Below are positions 5,573-10,148 of a stretch of DNA of 10,148 nucleotides, one piece after another. A program made the position numbers and the translations under genes. This DNA comes from JBBQFC01 sp038321615 (lineage in GTDB: Bacteria > Bacteroidota > Bacteroidia > Flavobacteriales_D > Cryomorphaceae), in the NCBI GenBank assembly GCA_038321615.1, contig JBBQFC010000084.1:1-10148 (forward strand), written 5' to 3'. The notes under the pieces are model-generated. The model was not told the origin of the DNA. It saw only the letters and a program-made list of their open reading frames with translations, and did not search any database. Each line of letters begins with the position of its first letter. Position 1 is the stretch's first letter.

Positions 5573-6714
5573 GAACCTTTTTGATCATATTCAGCCTTGC
5601 TGCTGTGACTTTTGATCTGCATGCTCAAGGTCACCTGCAATACACCCGCCACGATATAAACGGCGACGAGCGCTTTCGCTTTTCGGATATAGCTCGCCTG
5701 CCAGAAACGCATAAATATTACGTAACGCCGAGCGGAAATAATCCTGCGTATCTCATCAACGGCGATACCTATGCCATAGAAGGCACGCATAATGTGGGCA
5801 CCTACCCCCTGGGCGCCCGAACGACGATCTCCAAAACGGGGAAGTACGTGATGATTCAATCGCTTACCCACCTGGAGTATAAACTCAAAAATCGGGAAAC
5901 CTACTTAGTGGTGGTTGACCCCATCGGCGGAAAAATCTTGCTGAATCTTTCCAAAGTCAATGATGCCTGCTTTCATCCGAATGAGGAAGAAGTATGGTAC
6001 CTGATCGATGGAGTGGTTCGATCGGTAACGTTGGCTAGCGGTAAAGACCGCGAAGTCTTTAAATTTCCAAGCGCAACGAACTGTTTAGCGATTTCGCCCA
6101 ATGGCCAATATCTTGCCCTATCGCATAAGCCGGCAAAAGATTTTCTCGATGCCTATGTAACCAAGAAAGGACAAAAGAAAAATTACAAGATCTACGAGAA
6201 ATTCCGCCAATGCATTTCTGTTTTCAACACATCGGATCAGGCCTTGGCGCATTTGGCCAGCGAAATGGTAGATATACCCTACGTGTTGGAGTACAGCCCA
6301 AAGGGCGATTTTCTCCTCTGCTATTCGCAGCCGCACGACAAACTTACCGCAACTACTACCGCGGGCAATACCGATTACATATCGAAGATCGATGCTGCTA
6401 CGGGAATCTTACGCACCGAAGGATTTGTGTCAAACAGCGTTTACGAGCCCGACTTGGAATTTAGCAACAGCCATAATTACCTGGCCATAGTGACCATTAA
6501 TCGCACCAAGGTCCCCGAAGTATGGGTTTGCGATTTCAACACGGCCAGTATCCTGGCGCGATTTGAATGTGGTAAAAACACCCTTGGCGAAGCCCTGAAA
6601 AACGAACTCAAAGCCGATGCCAGCCGCGTGGGTGTGGCCTTTAGCGCCGACGATCAAAACATGCTCATCACCTACGGATCAATTTTACTCAACTGGACCA
6701 TACCCTATGAATAG
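5569..6714 (+). CDS. Secreted WD40/YVTN-like beta-propeller protein
   Basis: The 381-residue product begins with a signal peptide (1-20) ending His-Ala-Gln, so it should be exported to the periplasm or beyond. There is no lipobox and no T9SS tail, which favours the periplasm. The mature chain shows blade-like repeats: Val-Val-Val-Asp-Pro-Ile-Gly-Gly-Lys-Ile-Leu, then Ala-Ile-Ser-Pro-Asn-Gly-Gln-Tyr-Leu-Ala, Tyr-Ser-Pro-Lys-Gly-Asp-Phe-Leu-Leu, Phe-Ser-Asn-Ser-His-Asn-Tyr-Leu-Ala and Phe-Ser-Ala-Asp-Asp-Gln-Asn-Met-Leu. The repeated Ser-Pro/Ala-x-Gly/Asp-x-x-Leu pattern is typical of WD40-like propellers that serve as binding platforms. I see no catalytic motif. Start and stop overlap the neighbours (4 bases upstream, 8 bases downstream), so it is a tightly packed operon member. 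The exact partner is unknown; an interaction with the exported TPR part of the kinase is possible but unproven. Confidence 0.82.
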   Translation: MRTFLIIFSLAAVTFDLHAQGHLQYTRHDINGDERFRFSDIARLPETHKYYVTPSGNNPAYLINGDTYAIEGTHNVGTYPLGARTTISKTGKYVMIQSLTHLEYKLKNRETYLVVVDPIGGKILLNLSKVNDACFHPNEEEVWYLIDGVVRSVTLASGKDREVFKFPSATNCLAISPNGQYLALSHKPAKDFLDAYVTKKGQKKNYKIYEKFRQCISVFNTSDQALAHLASEMVDIPYVLEYSPKGDFLLCYSQPHDKLTATTTAGNTDYISKIDAATGILRTEGFVSNSVYEPDLEFSNSHNYLAIVTINRTKVPEVWVCDFNTASILARFECGKNTLGEALKNELKADASRVGVAFSADDQNMLITYGSILLNWTIPYE

Positions 6715-7084
6715 GCTTATGAAACTTACCCTCCCAGCATTTTTTGCAACGCTGCTCTACGGATCGCCGGCATCGGCTCAGCGCTCCATACTCGACACGC
6801 AAGAAGCAGTGGCAGCGAGCGCCATCGCTCAGCTAGATAGCCTTATGAAGGACGAAAAATTCCTGAAAACGCTTGCGAAAGAAGATGTACATGGCGACTA
6901 CGTGTACCAAATTGGCGTAGGCGACAAAGGCCAAATTAATACCATGCGCGCCTTAAGTCGATCTGATAATGCAAGCATCGACGGCCAAAACTACATTAAC
7001 AACTTAGTAAAAATCCACAAGTTCGACTTCAAGTTGCCAAAGGGCAATTTCTACAAGTTTGAGTACACCTTTCGAACGCCTTGA
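6707..7084 (+). CDS. Small secreted protein with TonB-C-like strand pattern
   Basis: The best start is the ATG at 6707, which overlaps the preceding stop by 8 bases (ATGAATAG). It gives 125 residues with a signal peptide ending Pro-Ala-Ser-Ala-Gln near residue 25. A second ATG at 6719 would also leave a usable signal. After a helical, charged stretch (about 31-58) the chain reads Tyr-Val-Tyr-Gln-Ile-Gly-Val-Gly-Asp-Lys-Gly-Gln-Ile (65-77), a Ser-Arg-Ser-Asp turn with Ile-Asp (84-92), a helix (93-103), then Phe-Asp-Phe-Lys-Leu-Pro-Lys-Gly and Tyr-Lys-Phe-Glu-Tyr-Thr-Phe (106-122). This order of strand, Lys-Gly turn, helix and final strands is like the TonB C-terminal fold, but lacks a membrane anchor or proline-rich stalk. 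That resemblance is by eye. It lies between two secreted propeller genes. Confidence 0.7.
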   Translation: MNRLMKLTLPAFFATLLYGSPASAQRSILDTQEAVAASAIAQLDSLMKDEKFLKTLAKEDVHGDYVYQIGVGDKGQINTMRALSRSDNASIDGQNYINNLVKIHKFDFKLPKGNFYKFEYTFRTP

Positions 7085-7140
7085 CCAAAAACTTTACCCC
7101 TCACGCTACAAACAATCTAACGCTCACAAAAACAAACACC

Positions 7141-8796
7141 ATGAACAAATTACTTTTCTTAACAACGACCCTGTGCTTCTCGCTGGTCGCAAATGCTCAA
7201 GATGAAATGCCCGAAGTATGGTCTACAAAATTCGACCATCAAATAGACTGGTATGCCGTAGATGATTATGACAATATTGGCTATGGCATGGTGGCTTCCG
7301 ACAAGGAAATCTCTGTGTATGAAACGGCTAATGGCAAACTGGTTTGGACAAAATCATTCAAAGAGTTAGCGCCGAGAATGCGAAAAGTGGACGATGTGAT
7401 GGTTGTTGACGGCTCGTCGAAAATATTCCTTCTCGATCTTAAAGTAGGTAGCGAGCAAGTAGCCGTAGTAGATCTGGTAACAGGCAAACTCGACTGGGAT
7501 TCGGACGCATATAAACTGAAGAACCGCGATATGATAAGCTACATATCGGAAGAAAAAGCGTTTATGTTCACCTTCAAAGACGTGAACGTACTCGTAAATG
7601 CCCTAACCGGCGAAGAGCGCTGGAGCACCCAAAAGTTTAAAGGCAAAATCGGAACTTATTACTACGATAGCGGAATGTTGACTACGGTAAACTTCGTGCC
7701 GGAAGAATTGCTCGCTCTACTTTCCGGATTTAAAAATCAAATTGCCAAAATCAATATGAAAACCGGCGAAATAGTTTGGGAAAACACTTACGTGGGCCGT
7801 GCTGATCGAAAAGTACTCACGAAGGAATTTTTGTATGATCTCAATGTGGTGGACGATAAAGTAGTGCTCGAACTCGATGGGCTACAGATTTACGATTACA
7901 AAACAGGTGCCCAGCTTTGGAGCGCAGCCTTTGCCTACGAGCGAGTGCTAAGCAAGCCGATGAATGCCAGCAAATTTGGCGTATACGGCGGCGTTTCGAG
8001 GCCCGTATTTACGGATACCCATGTGTATGTAATCGATATGTCGGGGAAAAGTAATCAATACATTAAAAAGTATGATAAGCAGACCGGCAAACTCGTATGG
8101 ACTTCGCAGGAAATAGCTGGCGGTGCCAAAGTAATACCGAGTCTCTATGTGGTGGATGACAAGGTGATTGTACAAATAGGCGGAATTGTGGAAATACAAG
8201 GCGTATTTAAGGAAACGGTAACAAGTAGTACCGGGCAATCAGCGCGGGTGGATGTAGCGAAGGTTTACGACGAGTCGGTAAAACCCTACGGTGTGCAGGC
8301 GTTTAGCGATGCCGACGGAAGATTGGTTTGGGACTCAGAGCGCTTTAAAAAAGGCATCACTAACATGTACCGACATGGCGAAGGCAATATGATTGTTTCT
8401 TCCGGAAAGGCGCTCTACAGCATGAAAATTAAGGATGGAGAAGTTAATTACGAAGTCGATGCCAAAAATGGCGGAGTGGGCAACGTTACGATGATTTTGG
8501 ACAATAATGGCAATGTGGTGACCATTGGAGAAAAAGGCGTTTCGACTTTCAATGCCGAAAGCGGAGCGCTCGTAGCCGCCAACAAATACAAGCGCGCCAG
8601 CTTGCGCGAATACACTGGAAACATTCTAATTCTCGAAACACCGGTGCAGGATATTGCCGCTTTCGACGTAGCAGATAATTGTAAATACTGGAAATATAAC
8701 GCCCGAAAAGAATCGGCGAGTAGCCTCACGGATGATGGAGCTTACGTGTATGTAATGGAAAAGAAAACGGTAACCAAACTGAAGACGAAGCCTTGA
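7141..8796 (+). CDS. Secreted PQQ-type (BamB-like) beta-propeller protein
   Basis: From the ATG at 7141 the product has 551 residues with a clear signal peptide (Met-Asn-Lys-Leu-Leu to Ala-Asn-Ala-Gln, cleavage near residue 19-20). A TTG 20 codons earlier is open but would bury the signal peptide. At least seven blade motifs of the form Gly-x-x-x-Trp are visible, with the tryptophans at 69, 119, 161, 213, 260, 320 and 397, most preceded by Thr-Gly-Lys/Glu. Two later blades (about 430-445 and 477-490) have lost the Trp. This is the PQQ_2/BamB-like repeat, often a protein-binding scaffold rather than a true quinoprotein, and I see no dehydrogenase residues. It lacks a lipobox, so it is not a typical BamB lipoprotein. 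It follows the small secreted gene after 56 A-rich bases without a promoter box, and its transcription ends at a strong terminator. Confidence 0.88.
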   Translation: MNKLLFLTTTLCFSLVANAQDEMPEVWSTKFDHQIDWYAVDDYDNIGYGMVASDKEISVYETANGKLVWTKSFKELAPRMRKVDDVMVVDGSSKIFLLDLKVGSEQVAVVDLVTGKLDWDSDAYKLKNRDMISYISEEKAFMFTFKDVNVLVNALTGEERWSTQKFKGKIGTYYYDSGMLTTVNFVPEELLALLSGFKNQIAKINMKTGEIVWENTYVGRADRKVLTKEFLYDLNVVDDKVVLELDGLQIYDYKTGAQLWSAAFAYERVLSKPMNASKFGVYGGVSRPVFTDTHVYVIDMSGKSNQYIKKYDKQTGKLVWTSQEIAGGAKVIPSLYVVDDKVIVQIGGIVEIQGVFKETVTSSTGQSARVDVAKVYDESVKPYGVQAFSDADGRLVWDSERFKKGITNMYRHGEGNMIVSSGKALYSMKIKDGEVNYEVDAKNGGVGNVTMILDNNGNVVTIGEKGVSTFNAESGALVAANKYKRASLREYTGNILILETPVQDIAAFDVADNCKYWKYNARKESASSLTDDGAYVYVMEKKTVTKLKTKP

Positions 8797-8819
8797 GACC
8801 GAGCACTAACCAAAACCCG

Positions 8820-8849
8820 AAAAAGCCGCCCATCTGTGGGCGGCTTTTT
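8820..8849. terminator. Strong bidirectional Rho-independent terminator
   Basis: A perfect 13-bp stem (8820-8832 with 8837-8849) closes a four-base loop TCTG. The GC-rich core GCCGCCC/GGGCGGC is flanked by an A-run on the left and a T-run (8845-8850) on the right. Both strands therefore end in a T-run, and it can stop the plus-strand propeller operon and the converging minus-strand gene. It lies 23 bases after the propeller stop and 53 bases beyond the converging gene's stop. Confidence 0.93.
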
Positions 8850-8902
8850 TGCTTCTGGAAGTACGGTTGATTTTATTCCATACCAAAACTACTTGCTGTA
8901 GT

Positions 8903-10148
8903 TCATTCCACCACCAATTTTTCAACACCTACGCCCTTCTCCGTCTGCACTTCTACCAGATAAATTCCCGCTGCCAAGCCACCCAAATCCATCTCAAACC
9001 GCTCCGAAAAAGGCCGACCGGATTTCGCGACGACTCCCATGGAATTGTAGAGCCGGAAGCTGATAATACGCTCCGAAGCTTGGATGGTAGCGCGAGTTTG
9101 GGCAGGGTTTGGGAAGAGTTGGAAGGATATTGAAGTCTTATCCGAAATGGTCAAAGGCTCGGTGCATTCTTGGACAAGATCGCCGCCGTCGTAGAGCCAA
9201 AGTATATCAGGGTTACCATCTTCGTCAAAAGCTATGGTGTTAAGCATTAGTTTATTTTGAAACAACCCAGATGCAAATACCGGATTTATATAAGGCGGAT
9301 CGCTTGGTTGGTCGAACTCATCCATAAATAAGCTACACCATGATGAGCCATCCCAGCGCGCAAGTCCATAAACTGGAACATTGCCGGCATATCTGAAAAA
9401 TCCGGCGGCATATAGGTATCCATTTATCTCGTAAAGTCTCTTGACAAAACCAGAGTTTGATAAAGAGCCCATATTGTTTGAAAGTCCGGGACTAAGACTG
9501 GAAAAAGTTTCTCCGTCGTATTTGACAATCAAATTTCTACCACCCTGATCAAAATCAAAGGCTTGACCCCCAAGATAGAGTTCTTCGTTGAATACAATCA
9601 TATCTGAGAAGGCATTAAAGGGATTATCCGGAGCTCCCGGAACGAAAACTAGTTCGTTATCTACCCACTCCGCAAAATCCTTGACACCGCTAATGGTCTC
9701 GAATTCACCGCACACGTAGTATTTTCCTTCGAAAAATATAAAATCGAAGAAATGCGAACTTGTTCCGGTCTGCAAAACGCCATCATTGATTAAGCCTACC
9801 CAGTTGTTGCCTTCTAGTCTAGCCAAATGGTTTGCAGATTGTCCGTCTATTTGGGTAAAACCCCCTATCGCATAAAGTGAGTTGTTTACCCAAACTAATT
9901 TTTGAATAAAATTGTCAAAACTCCATGGGAACGTCCAACTTATACCATCGAAATATGCAATGCCTTGCATTTGACCAACACCAATATATCCGTTTCCCCC
10001 AACTAAAATCCCTTCCTGAAAATCAACTAGCGCAGGCAGCGATCCTGAAAAGGTATCTGCAATTACTACCCAATCAGTACCATTAAAACCAGCCAGATAG
10101 GCGCTATTATCTGGATATAAAAATTCGCCTAAGTGTATGGTCATATCT
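8903..10148 (-). CDS. T9SS-exported repeat protein, 3' part (5' end beyond window)
   Basis: The reading frame runs leftward from the right edge to the TGA at 8905-8903. The frame is open through the edge and the first ATG (10144) has no signal peptide after it, so the true start lies outside. At least 414 residues are present. Four Leu-Tyr/Tyr-Tyr-x-x-Gly-x-Phe-like segments and two Leu-Ala-Arg-Leu/Trp-Glu/Asp-Gly-x-x-Trp segments recur, a pattern common in flavobacterial secreted proteins and probably propeller-like. The last 73 residues (8906-9124) form a type A T9SS sorting domain: Phe-Pro-Asn-Pro-Ala at its start, Tyr-Asn-Ser-Met-Gly, then Leu-Ala-Ala-Gly-Ile-Tyr-Leu-Val-Glu-Val and a final Lys-Leu-Val-Val-Glu. 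The domain sends the protein through the T9SS pore and is then removed while the protein is attached or released. Substrate or adhesion target is unknown. It converges with the propeller operon. Confidence 0.9.
   Translation of the reverse strand, partial: DMTIHLGEFLYPDNSAYLAGFNGTDWVVIADTFSGSLPALVDFQEGILVGGNGYIGVGQMQGIAYFDGISWTFPWSFDNFIQKLVWVNNSLYAIGGFTQIDGQSANHLARLEGNNWVGLINDGVLQTGTSSHFFDFIFFEGKYYVCGEFETISGVKDFAEWVDNELVFVPGAPDNPFNAFSDMIVFNEELYLGGQAFDFDQGGRNLIVKYDGETFSSLSPGLSNNMGSLSNSGFVKRLYEINGYLYAAGFFRYAGNVPVYGLARWDGSSWCSLFMDEFDQPSDPPYINPVFASGLFQNKLMLNTIAFDEDGNPDILWLYDGGDLVQECTEPLTISDKTSISFQLFPNPAQTRATIQASERIISFRLYNSMGVVAKSGRPFSERFEMDLGGLAAGIYLVEVQTEKGVGVEKLVVE

Noticed and set aside
6617..6706. 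Earlier ATG for the small secreted protein
   Set aside because: It would add 30 residues inside the preceding gene and bury the signal peptide; the ATG at 6707 fits the overlap pattern.
7081..7140. TTG start extending the PQQ-type propeller by 20 residues
   Set aside because: The extension would place a polar stretch before a perfect signal peptide; the ATG at 7141 is right.
8849..9133. 94-codon plus-strand open frame
   Set aside because: It begins on the terminator T-run and lies opposite the T9SS sorting domain, which is clearly coding on the minus strand.
10142..10144. ATG near the right edge as the start of the T9SS protein
   Set aside because: The frame stays open through the edge and no signal peptide follows, though T9SS substrates need one; the gene is cut by the window.

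Overview
The window looks like chromosomal DNA from a member of the Bacteroidota, probably a Flavobacteriia-like marine or freshwater lineage. Four things point there: a type IX secretion (T9SS) C-terminal sorting domain on the protein at the right edge, many exported proteins whose signal peptides end in Ala-Gln, promoter-like boxes of the TAnnTTTG type just upstream of starts, and start codons without Shine-Dalgarno sequences. No rRNA, tRNA, CRISPR array, insertion sequence or phage gene was seen.

Left part (1-2433). A lipoprotein gene runs off the left edge on the minus strand (1-660; probably the DUF6340 family). A second, unrecognised lipoprotein gene (721-1209) diverges from it across 60 bp that carries two short-leader promoter candidates. 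A full-length acetyl-CoA C-acetyltransferase (1252-2433) follows in the same direction. It has the complete Cys/His/Cys catalytic set.

Centre (2434-8796). A 203-bp gap with a 66-bp imperfect inverted repeat leads into what I read as one signalling and secretion locus on the plus strand. It starts with a sensor histidine kinase that has an exported TPR domain, one membrane helix and a HisKA_3/HATPase core. This kinase overlaps a NarL/FixJ response regulator by one base. After a 120-bp gap with a candidate operator and promoter comes a very small protein consisting only of a LuxR-type helix-turn-helix, without a receiver domain. Its stop overlaps the start of a secreted WD40/YVTN-like propeller. 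That gene overlaps a small secreted protein with a TonB-C-like strand pattern, and a secreted PQQ-type propeller with at least seven blade motifs follows. A strong, symmetric Rho-independent terminator (8820-8849) ends the locus. A reasonable model is that the periplasmic TPR domain senses an envelope signal, perhaps through the secreted propellers, and the two HTH proteins control transcription of the module. This is inference from layout.

Right edge (8903-10148, minus strand). The 3' part of a T9SS-exported repeat protein converges on the same terminator.
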